NCBI GenBank assembly: GCA_035544575.1
Contig: DATKEC010000132.1
Span: forward strand, 7,309 to 71,308
DNA: 64,000 bases
Direction: 5' to 3'
Origin: DATHWB01 sp035544575
GTDB taxonomy: Bacteria; Actinomycetota; Acidimicrobiia; Spongiisociales; ZC4RG35
The notes under the pieces were generated by a model, which was not told the DNA's origin, ran no database searches, and saw only the letters and a list, made by a program, of their open reading frames with translations. Below, piece by piece: positions 42,621 through 51,677 of the stretch. Within the stretch, counting starts at the first letter, position 1. The number at the start of each line of letters is the position of its first letter. A program made the translations under genes and the position numbers.

Positions 42621-45600
42621 TCAGCTCCGTTCGACCTGCAACCTGAGATCGAGTTCGGTGTCCGGGGCGGCTTCGACAGGTCCGCGGGTCACTGTTGAAG
42701 CCAGCGTCTCGCCTGCGATCACATCCCCGTGTCGTGCGAACGCCGCCACCACGGCGGCGTCGTCGCTCTGCCATGTCAGACTGATCCGGTCGGTGACGGC
42801 GAGATCCTTCTGGCGGCGCATGCCCTGGACGCGGCTGATGACCTCCCGAGCCATCCCGAGCACGACGAGGTCTTCGTCGAGCGTGGTGTCGAGGGCGACT
42901 GCCAGTCCTCCGGCCGCCTCGACGACGACGCCCTCGCGCGCAACACGCTGGACGAGAACGTCTGCGGCGGTGATCGACATGCCCCCGACGTCGATGGTGG
43001 CTCCGTCCAGCAGCCTGCCCACGTCGTCTGATGGGAGGGCCGCGATCTCTGCGGCTACTTCTTTCATCCGCGGCCCCAGCTGGGGTCCCAGCTTCTTGAA
43101 GTCGGCCTTGCAGGAGAGTTCGACCAGTCCCGTTTCGTCCGAGGCGACGTCCACGGAGAGCACGTTCAACTCGTCGGCGACGAGTTCCCAATGCGACGCC
43201 ACGGCCGCTTTCACTGCCGTGTCGTGGGTCAGCACGGTTGCCGTTCGGAGCGGCTGGCGCACTTTCAACTCGTGTTTGGACCGGAGGGCATGGCCGAGCG
43301 CCACCACTTCGCGGACTGTGCGCATGGCGGCTTCGAGGTCGGTGTCGATGACGCTGACGTCGGCGGTGGGGAAGTCGAGGTGGTGGACGCTGGCCGGCGC
43401 CGACGGATCCCTCTCGGCGACGAGGGTCTGATACAGCCGCTCGGTGATGAAGGGCAGCACAGGAGCGAGCACTGCCGAGAACGTGGCCAGGACCTCGTAC
43501 AGCGTGGCGAACGCGGCCAGTTTGTCGGCTTCGTCGGCAGCGGTGCGAGCCGCCCAGAATCGGCGCCGGGATCGGCGCACGTACCAGTTGGTGAGGTCGT
43601 CGATGAATCCGAGCGTCGGCGGGATGACGTTGTAGAGGTAGTAGCCCTCCATCTGTTCGTTGACGGCGGCGACGAGTGACTGGAGCCCGGAGATGATCCA
43701 GCGGTCCATCTCGGGGCGTTCGGCCACGGGCGGGGCGGAGACCAGGTCGGCCAGCGTGATGCCGTCGGCCTCGGCGTAGGTGGTGAAGAAGGAGAAGGTG
43801 TTCCACAGCGGGAGCAGGACCGTGCGGACGACGTGGCGGACGCCTTCTTCGGTGAAGCGGAGCGGTTCGGCCCGCAGCACCGGAGAGTTGATGAGGAACG
43901 CCCGCAGGGCGTCGGCCCCGGAGGATTCGAAGATGCTCGCCGGATCCGCGTAGTTCTTGAGGCTCTTGGACATCTTGCGGCCGTCTTCGGCCAGGATCAT
44001 CCCGTTGACGACACAGTTCTTGAACGACGGCGCGTCGTACAGCAGCGTCGAGAGGACGTGGAGGGTGTAGAACCAGCCGCGGGTCTGGTCGAGACCTTCG
44101 GCGATGAATTCTGCGGGGAAGGCCCGGGCGAAGCGGTCCTGGTTCTCGAACGGGTAGTGGATCTGTGCGTAGGGCATCGAGCCGGATTCGAACCAGCAGT
44201 CGAGGACCTCGGGGATGCGGGTCATCGTCCCGCCACAGTCGGGACAGGGGAAGGTGACGGGGTCGACGAAGTGGCTGTGGAGGTCGTCGAGGCGCACACC
44301 GGAGCGCTCGTACAACTCGTCGATCGAGCCGATGCATTCGGCGTGCTCACAGCTGTCGCAACGCCACACCGGGATGCACGAACCCCAGTAGCGGTTGCGG
44401 CTCACGGCCCAGTCACGGGCTCCTTCCAGCCAGTTGCCGAACCGCCGCGACCCGACGTATTCGGGTACCCAGTGGATCTCGTCGTTCGTTTCGACGAGCC
44501 GGTCGGTGTGGTCGCTGACTTTGACGAACCACGTCGGGATGACCTTGTAGATGAGCGGCGTGCCGGTGCGGTAGCAGAACGGGTACGAGTGCCGGATCCG
44601 TTCGTTGCGGACCAGGATTCCTTGATCCTTGAGCAACCCGATCAGCGTGTGGTCGGCTTCCTTGATGTTCATGCCCGTCACCGGCGGCACTTCCTCGGTG
44701 AACTTGCCTTCGGCGTCGACGGGGTCGACCAGCACGTCGATTCCGGCCCCCTGGAGCGAGTAGAAGTCGGCTTCGCCGTAGGCGGGGGCCATGTGGACGA
44801 GGCCGGTGCCTTCTTCGGTGGTGACGGTGTCGGACTCGATGACCCGGAACGCGCCCCGGTCCCGCTCGCCTTCGAAGAAGTCGAACGGGGGTCGGTATGA
44901 GACGCCGAGCAGGTCTGCACCCTTGGCGCGGGCGGCGGCCTCCGGTGTCTCCTTCCAGTATGTGCCGACTCGGTCGGCTGCCAGCCAGAATCGGCCGTCG
45001 GCATCGTCGATCCGCACGTATTCGAGTTCGGTGCCGACCGCGATCGCCAGGTTGCCGGGCAGCGTCCACGGCGTGGTCGTCCAGATCAGGAGGCGGTCAC
45101 CGGCTTGGACCGCTCCGGCGCCGTCGAGGACTTCGAGGCTCACGGTGATCGAAGGGTCGTCGGTGTCGCGGTAGTCGAGGTTGGCTTCGAAGTTGGAGAG
45201 CGGTGTCGTCGCGCCCCAGGAGTAGGGGAGGACCTTGAAGTCCTCATAGATCAGGCCCTTGTCCCAGAGTTGCTTGAAGACCCACCACACGGATTCCATG
45301 AAGTCGGTGTCCATGGTCTTGTAGTCGTCGTCCATGTCCACCCAGCGGCCCATCCGCCGGACGAGGTGCTCCCACTCGTCGGCGGTGTTCTCGACGAGGG
45401 CGCGGCAGGCTTCGTTGAAGGCGCCGATGCCGTACTCGGCGATCTGCTTCGGTCCGGAGATTCCGAGCTGTTTCTCGACCTCCATCTCGATGGGGAGGCC
45501 GTGGGTGTCCCAACCAAAGCGGCGTTCCACCCGGAAGCCCTTCATCGCCCAGAAGCGCGGGACGACGTCTTTGATCACTCCGGCGAGGATGTGGCCGTAG

Positions 45601-45779
45601 TGCGGGCTGCCGTTGGCGAACGGCGGGCCGTCGTAGAAGACGTAGTCCTTTTCGACAGGCCGCATCTCCACTTGGGTCTTGAACGCGCCGATCCGGTCCC
45701 ACAAGTCGAGGATGCCGCGCTCCATCGCCGGGAGGTCGGCGCGAGGTTCGACACGGGTGAAGTCGGATTTCTTCGACAT
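42621..45779 (-). CDS. ileS: Isoleucine--tRNA ligase
   Basis: A 1052-residue class I synthetase. The HIGH motif is in FANGSPHYGHILAGVIKDVV near residue 55 (HYGH), the CP1 editing domain includes WTTTPWTLPGNLAIAVG, and KMSKSLKNYADP is the second class motif. Cys pairs around CDSCEHAECIG and CPDCGG suggest zinc binding in the body. The C-terminal region with repeated alpha/beta strands matches the long eukaryote-like (type 2, often mupirocin-resistant) IleRS of many actinobacteria; that sub-type is inference. ATG 45779. Confidence 0.96.
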   Translation of the reverse strand: MSKKSDFTRVEPRADLPAMERGILDLWDRIGAFKTQVEMRPVEKDYVFYDGPPFANGSPHYGHILAGVIKDVVPRFWAMKGFRVERRFGWDTHGLPIEMEVEKQLGISGPKQIAEYGIGAFNEACRALVENTADEWEHLVRRMGRWVDMDDDYKTMDTDFMESVWWVFKQLWDKGLIYEDFKVLPYSWGATTPLSNFEANLDYRDTDDPSITVSLEVLDGAGAVQAGDRLLIWTTTPWTLPGNLAIAVGTELEYVRIDDADGRFWLAADRVGTYWKETPEAAARAKGADLLGVSYRPPFDFFEGERDRGAFRVIESDTVTTEEGTGLVHMAPAYGEADFYSLQGAGIDVLVDPVDAEGKFTEEVPPVTGMNIKEADHTLIGLLKDQGILVRNERIRHSYPFCYRTGTPLIYKVIPTWFVKVSDHTDRLVETNDEIHWVPEYVGSRRFGNWLEGARDWAVSRNRYWGSCIPVWRCDSCEHAECIGSIDELYERSGVRLDDLHSHFVDPVTFPCPDCGGTMTRIPEVLDCWFESGSMPYAQIHYPFENQDRFARAFPAEFIAEGLDQTRGWFYTLHVLSTLLYDAPSFKNCVVNGMILAEDGRKMSKSLKNYADPASIFESSGADALRAFLINSPVLRAEPLRFTEEGVRHVVRTVLLPLWNTFSFFTTYAEADGITLADLVSAPPVAERPEMDRWIISGLQSLVAAVNEQMEGYYLYNVIPPTLGFIDDLTNWYVRRSRRRFWAARTAADEADKLAAFATLYEVLATFSAVLAPVLPFITERLYQTLVAERDPSAPASVHHLDFPTADVSVIDTDLEAAMRTVREVVALGHALRSKHELKVRQPLRTATVLTHDTAVKAAVASHWELVADELNVLSVDVASDETGLVELSCKADFKKLGPQLGPRMKEVAAEIAALPSDDVGRLLDGATIDVGGMSITAADVLVQRVAREGVVVEAAGGLAVALDTTLDEDLVVLGMAREVISRVQGMRRQKDLAVTDRISLTWQSDDAAVVAAFARHGDVIAGETLASTVTRGPVEAAPDTELDLRLQVERS

Positions 45780-45846
45780 GGGAGGGAAAGGATACGCCCG
45801 TCACGGGTTTCACCCGCCGGCTTTGCCCGGCGGCCAGACTGGGGCG

Positions 45847-46101
45847 GTGGAACCGTGGATGCGCGCCGTCGACGACGGGTTCGAGGTGGATGTCTGGGTG
45901 GTGCCGGGCGCCTCACGCGACTCGGTGGATGGCACTCACGGCGAGGCCTTGAAGGTGCGGGTGACCGCCCCGCCCGACCGGGGTAGGGCAAACCAGGCGG
46001 TCGCGGCCCTCCTCACGGCGCACTTCGGAACGCCCGCCATCCTCCTCCGCGGCGCAACCTCCCGCCACAAGACCTACCGAATCGCGTTTCTTAGCGAATG
46101 A
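45847..46101 (+). CDS. DUF167 (YggU-like) protein
   Basis: An 84-residue protein of the DUF167 family: VVPGASRDSVDGTHGEALKV then RVTAPPDRGRANQAV, where the GxALKVRVxAPPxxGxAN motif is complete. GTG 45847 gives MEPWMRAVDDGFEVDVWVVP. A longer in-frame frame reaches back into ileS on the other strand and is not needed. It is divergent from ileS. No function is established. Confidence 0.87.
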   Translation: MEPWMRAVDDGFEVDVWVVPGASRDSVDGTHGEALKVRVTAPPDRGRANQAVAALLTAHFGTPAILLRGATSRHKTYRIAFLSE

Positions 46102-46148
46102 GCGTTACAAAAACGTGTCGCTTCGCGTGGCGAAACCGGGATCTTGCC

Positions 46149-47318
46149 TCAGGACGTGGCAAGCCGTCGCTCGAGCGGGGTCGCAAAGCGCGGAGTGAAC
46201 CTGCTCGGTCCGATGAACTGCGAGAGCCGTGCTGCCTCCACCTCGACCAGCCTCCGACCCTCGGCGGGAATGTCCTCGAGATACTCGATCGCCAACTCGC
46301 CGTCGGCCCGCTGCGCCCAGCCGCCCACCACCCGGCCATTCCACCAGACGGTCGGCCCGACGTTGCCGTTGCGGTCGAAGAGGTGTGGAACGTGGTCGCC
46401 GAGATACCAGTCCCGTTGCTTCCAGCCCATCGGAGTGGAGTCGAGGGCCGGGAGCAGCGCAGCCCACGGGTACACCGGGTCGACCGGCGCCAGATCGTCG
46501 GCAAGGACGAAACCCGGTCCGCCCTCCAATTCCACCTCCACCGCCCCGACGTCGCCCAGCGCCGTCCGTGTCTGACCGAGATTCCAGCCGGTCCACCATT
46601 GGAGGTCGGTGACCGTCCCGGGGCCATATCCGGACAACCAGGCACGGGCCAGGTGAGCCCTCGCCACGGCGGCGTCCATCTCGGCGACGTCGGTGCCGAT
46701 CCACCGGCTCATGGGCGCATAGCGATACTGGCTGCTGATCCATGTTCCGAGCGGCCTCGTCCGGGCGAGCACACCGGATGCGGTCATGAGCAGCACGATC
46801 CGGCTCCCCACCGACAACGACCCGGTTTGGGAGCCGACGGGCGGGACGAAACGCCGGTCGAGTTCCGGCCGACCGGTGGTGAGTTCCCGCGTCGAAGCCT
46901 CTCCGATCTCTTCGAGCATGTCGAGTACGACCTCGACCATGGAGTCGATGTGCGCCGCGCCGTCGGAGGCCACTCCGGTTGTCTCGAACCATCCCGCCAG
47001 CCGTTTGCGCTCTCTGGCGACGAAGGAGTCGGTGTAGGCGCGCTGGACGACGCTGATCCGGGGGACGGGAACGACGAAGAGGGTGCGCCGCATCCCGAGC
47101 ATCCGCAGGCTGGTCCGTTGCTCATACAGGGCGGATTCGACCTCGGCGACGGAGTCGGCTGCGCCCCGCGCGGCGAATGCGAGAAACACCGTGACCGGGT
47201 CGGTCGAGTGAAGCCCGACGAGGGCTGCGGCGAGGTCGTCGACGGTGGCCGGGGAGTCCACCAGCCGGTGGCGTCGGGCCAGTCGCCACCGTCGCTCCTG
47301 GTCCGAGATGAGCCTCAC
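46149..47318 (-). CDS. Winged-helix DNA-binding (AlkZ/YcaQ-like, HTH_42) protein
   Basis: A 389-residue protein of the winged helix domain family that includes AlkZ and YcaQ DNA glycosylases. The N-terminal segment (RLARRHRLVDSPATVDDLAA, GLHSTDPVTVFLAFAAR) and MRRTLFVVP are typical, as are WWTGWNLGQTRTAL and YLGDHVPHLFDRNGNVGPTV in the C-terminal half. The catalytic QxQ-like motif of AlkZ was not recognised with certainty, so glycosylase activity is only possible. GTG 47318. Confidence 0.78.
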   Translation of the reverse strand: MRLISDQERRWRLARRHRLVDSPATVDDLAAALVGLHSTDPVTVFLAFAARGAADSVAEVESALYEQRTSLRMLGMRRTLFVVPVPRISVVQRAYTDSFVARERKRLAGWFETTGVASDGAAHIDSMVEVVLDMLEEIGEASTRELTTGRPELDRRFVPPVGSQTGSLSVGSRIVLLMTASGVLARTRPLGTWISSQYRYAPMSRWIGTDVAEMDAAVARAHLARAWLSGYGPGTVTDLQWWTGWNLGQTRTALGDVGAVEVELEGGPGFVLADDLAPVDPVYPWAALLPALDSTPMGWKQRDWYLGDHVPHLFDRNGNVGPTVWWNGRVVGGWAQRADGELAIEYLEDIPAEGRRLVEVEAARLSQFIGPSRFTPRFATPLERRLATS

Positions 47319-47353
47319 GCGATTGCCACCTGCATGGCGGACGAGCGTAGAGC

Positions 47354-47406
47354 CCGTTCTCCACTGCCAAACGCGTCAGTAATGACGCGCTGCCCCGCTA
47401 AAAAGC
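47354..47406. repeat. Single arm of the 17025 inverted-repeat family
   Basis: TGCCAAACGCGTCA at 47365 and the following bases through GCTAAAAAGC match the left arm of the 17-kb element with one internal difference over about 41 bp. It contains CGCGTCA-GTAA-TGACGCG. It lies between two same-strand genes and touches the stop codon of the thioredoxin gene. Confidence 0.8.
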
Positions 47407-47771
47407 TATCTGGGGCTGGCGGAGTGGAGGTGTTTGGCGAGGACGTCCTTCTTGACGAGGCCCGAAGCGCGCCAGCGCTGAGTGAACGTGTTGGCGCCCG
47501 GTCGGGTCGTCAGCACCATGAAGGTCGGCGTCGACATCACCTTGAACTTCAAGAACGCGTCCGGAACCCGGGCGGCGTTGGCTTTGACGACGTGGGCGAC
47601 CCCGTCGAACTCCTCGGCGAGTTCGTTGACGATCCCATCCATCGTCCGGCACGGCTGGCAGTTGGTCTGCATGAAATCGATGAGGACCGGCTGACCGGAC
47701 CTCACCAATTCGTCGAGGTGTGAGACCGACTCGAGGTCGATCGGTTTGGTTCTCTTCGTGAACAATCCCAT
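47406..47771 (-). CDS. Thioredoxin-fold protein
   Basis: A 121-residue protein: after a short basic leader (MGLFTKRTKP) a thioredoxin domain follows (VLIDFMQTNCQPCRTMDGIV) with a CQPC redox motif in place of WCGPC, the cis-proline in VMSTPTFMVL, and a C-terminal helix. The ATG at 47771 is chosen because it precedes the domain; longer frames overlap moaA on the other strand. It is divergent from moaA (79 bp between starts) and probably acts as a cytoplasmic disulfide reductase, partner unknown. Confidence 0.85.
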   Translation of the reverse strand: MGLFTKRTKPIDLESVSHLDELVRSGQPVLIDFMQTNCQPCRTMDGIVNELAEEFDGVAHVVKANAARVPDAFLKFKVMSTPTFMVLTTRPGANTFTQRWRASGLVKKDVLAKHLHSASPR

Positions 47772-47849
47772 TGCGTGGTGCAACGATGGTCGACGACGAG
47801 CCATTCCGCCAGATGGCTCTGTTTCATAGCGGGGTACCCTCAACATTGC

Positions 47850-48860
47850 ATGCCTGAACTCGTCGACACCCGCAACCGGCCCGTCCGGGACCTCCGCATC
47901 TCGGTCACCGACCGGTGCAACTTCCGATGCACCTACTGCATGCCGAAGGAGATCTTCTCCCGCGACTACGAGTTCCTCGATCGTCACAGTCTGCTCACCT
48001 TCGAAGAGATCGAGAGGGTCGCCCGGTCCTTCGTCCGCCACGGCGTTTCGAAGATTCGGCTCACGGGAGGCGAACCGCTCCTCCGCAAAGGCCTCGAGGA
48101 GCTCATCTCCCGGCTGAGCGCGATCGAAGGCGTCGACGACCTCACGCTGACAACCAACGGATCCCTCCTCGCCCGCAAAGCCATCAAGCTCGCCGAGGCC
48201 GGTCTCCACCGCGTCACCGTGTCGCTCGATTCGATGGACGACGAGGTGTTCATGGCAATGAACGACGTCGGGTTTCCGGTTGCGGCGGTGCTGGAGGGGA
48301 TCGACGCCGCCGCCGAGGCGGGCCTGACCCCGATCAAGGTCAACATGGTCGTCAAGCGGGGCGTGAACGACGAGTCGATCGTCGATGTCGCCGAACACTT
48401 CCGGGGCACGGGTCACATCGTCCGGTTCATCGAGTACATGGATGTCGGCACGACCAACGGCTGGGTGCTCGACGATGTCGTCCCGGCCGCCGAGATCGTC
48501 GGCCGAATCCACGCCCGCTTCCCCCTCGCACCGGCTGCCGCCAACTACGTGGGTGAGGTGGCGAATCGCTGGAGCTACGTCGACGGGGCTGGCGAGGTCG
48601 GTGTGATCGCGTCCGTAACTGAGCCTTTCTGTGGAGACTGCACCCGGGTCAGGCTCAGCGCCGAAGGCTCGATCTACACCTGCCTCTTCGCCTCGAGCGG
48701 CGCCGACTTCCGAGCGCTGCTGCGCGACGGCGGGACGGACGACGACCTCGATGCGCTGGTCAGCACGGTCTGGGCGGGCCGGACGGATCGCTACTCGGAG
48801 ATCCGCTCGCGGGCGACGCGCGCCCGGACCCGTATCGAGATGTCCTACATCGGCGGCTGA
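47850..48860 (+). CDS. moaA: GTP 3',8-cyclase
   Basis: Radical SAM enzyme for the first step of molybdenum cofactor synthesis. A 336-residue protein with the N-terminal cluster cysteines C23, C27 and C30 (DRCNFRCTYCMP), LTGGEPLLRKG, TTNGSLLA, VTVSLDSMDDEVF, the C-terminal cluster (CGDCTRVRLSAEGSIYTC) and the essential terminal Gly-Gly (SYIGG). ATG 47850 is the first plausible start. mobA lies 3.3 kb further on; moaC, moaE and moeA are not in the window. Confidence 0.95.
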   Translation: MPELVDTRNRPVRDLRISVTDRCNFRCTYCMPKEIFSRDYEFLDRHSLLTFEEIERVARSFVRHGVSKIRLTGGEPLLRKGLEELISRLSAIEGVDDLTLTTNGSLLARKAIKLAEAGLHRVTVSLDSMDDEVFMAMNDVGFPVAAVLEGIDAAAEAGLTPIKVNMVVKRGVNDESIVDVAEHFRGTGHIVRFIEYMDVGTTNGWVLDDVVPAAEIVGRIHARFPLAPAAANYVGEVANRWSYVDGAGEVGVIASVTEPFCGDCTRVRLSAEGSIYTCLFASSGADFRALLRDGGTDDDLDALVSTVWAGRTDRYSEIRSRATRARTRIEMSYIGG

Positions 48861-48889
48861 CTGCCAGCGCGGCCCTCTGACCAGGAGGT

Positions 48890-49020
48890 TTACGGTCGTG
48901 CGGCGTCAACGTTTCGCACAGATTCCGCGAGAGCACCGAGCGCGGCGTCGATCGCGTCCCGGGCCCGGTCCTCAGACTCAGGCATCAGATGGGCGTAAGT
49001 CCTCTCGTCAGCGGTCGGCC
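48890..49020 (-). pseudogene. C-terminal remnant of a tyrosine recombinase/integrase
   Basis: The frame reads WPTADERTYAHLMPESEDRA followed by RDAIDAALGALAES and stops at 48890. TYAHL with its tyrosine nucleophile, then an acidic/Arg helix ending in DAALG, is the typical end of phage-type integrases. The rest of the gene is missing: similarity stops where the DUF2182 gene ends (49036), and no start or catalytic Arg/His region is found upstream in this frame. Confidence 0.6.
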
Positions 49021-49035
49021 AGATACGAGCGTCGG

Positions 49036-49722
49036 TCACATGTCGGTAGTCGTCTCGATGCTCATGGAGCTCGACATGTGGAGACCGGGGAGGAGCCACG
49101 GATTCCACGGCGCCAACACTGCCGCGACCAGCAGGAGGGCGCCCACCGCGGAAGCGAACCTCCGTCCGTACCTCCAGACCTTCTCCACCAGGATCACGAC
49201 GGCGAGCGCGGCCATCACCGCGATGTTCATGGCGCCGACCGCGATCAGGACGATCATCAGCCCCCAGCAGCAGCCGACGCAGTAGGCGCCGTGATGCATA
49301 CCCACCCGGAGATCCCGAACGGGACCTCGGAAGCTGGCGTAATGGAACAGCGACCCGATCGGTGAGCGACAGTGGCGAAGACACGCGCGCTTTAGCGGCG
49401 TGAGCTGGTAGATGCCCGCGAGGGCGAAGATCGCCGAGCCCACCCACTTCGCGGCGCTGGGAGATGTGTCGACGAGCCGCTCGGCCCCGAGCAGTGCGAT
49501 GTAGGCGAGGAGCCCGAAAGCCGTCCAGACGATCAGGTATCCGGCCAGGAACTGCCCCACCCCGCTAACGCGCTGCCAGGTCGTCTCGCGGGCAGAGACG
49601 GATCGGACCCAGACGACGACCATCGGCGCAACGGAGGGCAGCATCATGGCCGCCATCATCACGACCCAGAGCGACAGGAACGCGAGGAGCGTCAGCCCCA
49701 TGGTCCCCGGGCCGATGCCCAT
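49036..49722 (-). CDS. DUF2182 integral membrane protein
   Basis: A predicted metal-binding membrane protein; 228 residues from ATG 49722, with about five TM segments. Family hallmarks: LSLWVVMMAAMMLPSVAPMV, the loop LKRACLRHC, and HHGAYCVGCCWGLMIVLIAV. The frame remains open for about 36 codons upstream (to about 49830) and encodes a further TM helix (SWWLALCALAALAWIVTV) leading into QANGMGIGPGTMGL that fits the family N-terminus, but no ATG, GTG or TTG starts it. It pairs with the DUF1326 gene upstream, as often seen. Confidence 0.8.
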   Translation of the reverse strand: MGIGPGTMGLTLLAFLSLWVVMMAAMMLPSVAPMVVVWVRSVSARETTWQRVSGVGQFLAGYLIVWTAFGLLAYIALLGAERLVDTSPSAAKWVGSAIFALAGIYQLTPLKRACLRHCRSPIGSLFHYASFRGPVRDLRVGMHHGAYCVGCCWGLMIVLIAVGAMNIAVMAALAVVILVEKVWRYGRRFASAVGALLLVAAVLAPWNPWLLPGLHMSSSMSIETTTDM

Positions 49723-49843
49723 CCCGTTGGCCTGGTTGACCGTGACGATCCAGGCGAGCGCAGCCAGCGCGCACAGCGCGAGCCACCATGACAGGAGCTG
49801 CTTCAGCGGGAGGCCGAGCGACGGCGCTTTTGCCGCGTCCGTG

Positions 49844-50437
49844 TCAGCCGTCGTACTTGAAGTGGGTAACGAAGCTATTTGTGCCCGCGTATTCGACGTC
49901 CCAATGACCGTGGTAGCTGACGTCTCCGGCCTTGGCCTGCGTCATGGGTTGCGTGACCACCCCCAGAAGAGGGTTGGTGATGGCTGGCGGGTTCTCGCCG
50001 TCCATCCCCTTGAGCTCCTCCGCCGACATGGTCAGGACATTGGCGACCTCGGCGCGCAGCGAGCCGTTCGACCGGTCGAACGTGATCGAAGCCGGCGCCA
50101 CGCCGACGACCTCACTGATCAACGGTCCGAGCGCCGCCAGGTGGCCGCCAGCCCCGCCCGAGAAGACGGCACCGAGCGCCTCGGACTGCTCCGGCGTGGC
50201 GCGGTCGTCCAAATAGAGCGCGACCTTCCAGCCGCCGTCGGTCATCTGCTTCGGGGAGTGCAAGGCCATCACGGCGTTCATACCCGAGAGATCCACGCCG
50301 TCTTTCTCACCCTTCGAGACGTGCCACGCGAGCATGAGGTCGCAGGCGTCCTTATCGGCCGGTTTGAGCCAGATACAGGGGCAACTCACATCACAGTTGC
50401 AGGTCTCGAAGTAGTCACCTTCGACCGAGAAGCTCAT
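49844..50437 (-). CDS. DUF1326 protein
   Basis: A 197-residue soluble protein with the conserved N-terminal cysteine cluster ETCNCDVSCPCIWLKPADKD, then a beta-rich body (GWKVALYLDDRATPEQSEAL, GGHLAALGPLISEVVGVAPA) ending in SYHGHWDVEYAGTNSFVTHF. ATG 50437 has AAAGGGG 6-7 nt upstream. DUF1326 and DUF2182 genes are commonly adjacent, suggesting a joint role, perhaps with a metal; none is established. Confidence 0.86.
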   Translation of the reverse strand: MSFSVEGDYFETCNCDVSCPCIWLKPADKDACDLMLAWHVSKGEKDGVDLSGMNAVMALHSPKQMTDGGWKVALYLDDRATPEQSEALGAVFSGGAGGHLAALGPLISEVVGVAPASITFDRSNGSLRAEVANVLTMSAEELKGMDGENPPAITNPLLGVVTQPMTQAKAGDVSYHGHWDVEYAGTNSFVTHFKYDG

Positions 50438-51213
50438 CCGAAACCCCTTTCATCGATGCGATGGGCGGCCTACGCGGAGTGTAAGCGACCCTACCGCAGC
50501 ATGACGGGCGCACGCCGGCCGACTTCTCGATGAAGTCTCGTCGAGGACTCGAGTCGCTATCGACGCCTGTCGCGCGAGTCGGTTATTGCGTTCGTGCACG
50601 CGGACGTTCGACGCGCGATCGCTCCCTACCCTCACGCTGTTTTCCGATCTGTTGGCGCCCTCGGCAACTCGAACTTGCGACACCCCGTTGAAACCGGTGC
50701 CCCATCTCCCTGGGGCTACGGGGGCGTGAACTTGCAGCGAGTCGAGGGTGTGATCTCACGGCTGAACGAGCACAGCCTGGCCTCAGGCTCACTCATTCCA
50801 ACTGGGACGCCACTGCCCTGCGGTTCTTGATCACAAACCAACCCATCGAGGCTCCAGCGCCGCGAGGATAAATCCGACAGCGATCGAGAGAGTTGGATCA
50901 CCAGGGCCGTGACGATACGAATTCATCCCGGTCGACGGGAAGCACCACACCGACTCGCCGATCATCACGGGACGGCGGGCAACCGGTATCGACGCTCGAA
51001 CCTCGACAGTCGGATCCCCGAACGCGGTCCCAAACAGCGATAGGTAGAACACGCGCATGCGGGCCCGCCGAATCGCGCTGACCCATAAGAGGGCTGTTTC
51101 GGCCCGTTACTCACGTTCCGCGGATATCCAGAGACGCCTCGTCAGATCGAACCACAGCAGCCCGAATGATGGCGAAGACCAACCTTCGCCCGTGGTCCGG
51201 CTGACGGCGGGTC
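50438..51213. other. 776-bp stretch with no supported gene
   Basis: Several short frames exist on both strands (60-78 codons) but none has a recognisable domain, a good RBS or a conserved-looking sequence. Base composition is less GC-rich than the neighbours. No tRNA-like cloverleaf, terminal repeats or att-like duplication was seen. It may be decayed accessory DNA next to the integrase remnant. Confidence 0.5.
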
Positions 51214-51630
51214 TCAGGCCGTGTGGACCTCGCTGACGCGTCTGTCGACATCGCGGATCCCGAGTCCGATGAGCACGAACAGCACGCCCATTCCGATGGC
51301 CATCGCCGCCACGCCGAAGGCGAGGATCGAAGTGAACAGCGACGCCTGGAGGAACGACGACGTCAGCGCGGTCTGGCGCCGAGGATCTTCACGATCCAGC
51401 TCGGCGTAGTAGAGCCCCTCGGTGGTCTCCAGGGTGTGCTTTTCGATGATGTCGGCTTGGCAGTAGGCGGTGAATGGCCCTGCCACCGAGCGTCCCGGCA
51501 GGCATGCATCGTCTGATGTGACGATCTGTTGGTCTGCCAGAGTTGTACTGACCATGAGCCAGGTGGCGGCGCCTCCGACGATGAGCACGATGCCAAGCAG
51601 GATCGAGGCAACTGACGCGGTCTTCCGCAC
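51214..51630 (-). CDS. Conserved actinobacterial membrane protein
   Basis: A 138-residue protein with an N-terminal TM segment (SVASILLGIVLIVGGAATWL), an extracytoplasmic region holding two cysteines (DDACLPGRSVAGPFTAYCQA) and the motif GLYYAELDREDPRRQTALTS, then a second hydrophobic segment (ILAFGVAAMAIGMGVLFVLI). GTG 51630 has AAGGGGAAG just upstream. Proteins with the same topology are often mislabelled as ring-opening dioxygenase LigA; no enzymatic motif is present. It is the last gene of the minus-strand run that starts with the ABC importer. Confidence 0.75.
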   Translation of the reverse strand: MRKTASVASILLGIVLIVGGAATWLMVSTTLADQQIVTSDDACLPGRSVAGPFTAYCQADIIEKHTLETTEGLYYAELDREDPRRQTALTSSFLQASLFTSILAFGVAAMAIGMGVLFVLIGLGIRDVDRRVSEVHTA

Positions 51631-51677
51631 GATCTTCCCCTTTCGTTTTACGTCCACGACGGTAGACGGGACCGGGA

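Noticed and set aside
45679..45846. Long N-terminal extension of the DUF167 protein into the ileS region
   Set aside because: GTG 45847 gives the complete family domain; the extension is antisense to ileS and not protein-like.
50594..51058. Short frames on both strands in the 50.4-51.2 kb gap (for example 50594-50830 plus, 50831-51058 minus)
   Set aside because: No RBS, domain or conserved-looking sequence. Possibly decayed coding DNA, but not supportable as genes.
51214..51630. Aromatic ring-opening dioxygenase LigA
   Set aside because: That label is often attached to such proteins, but the sequence is a two-TM membrane protein without metal-site residues.
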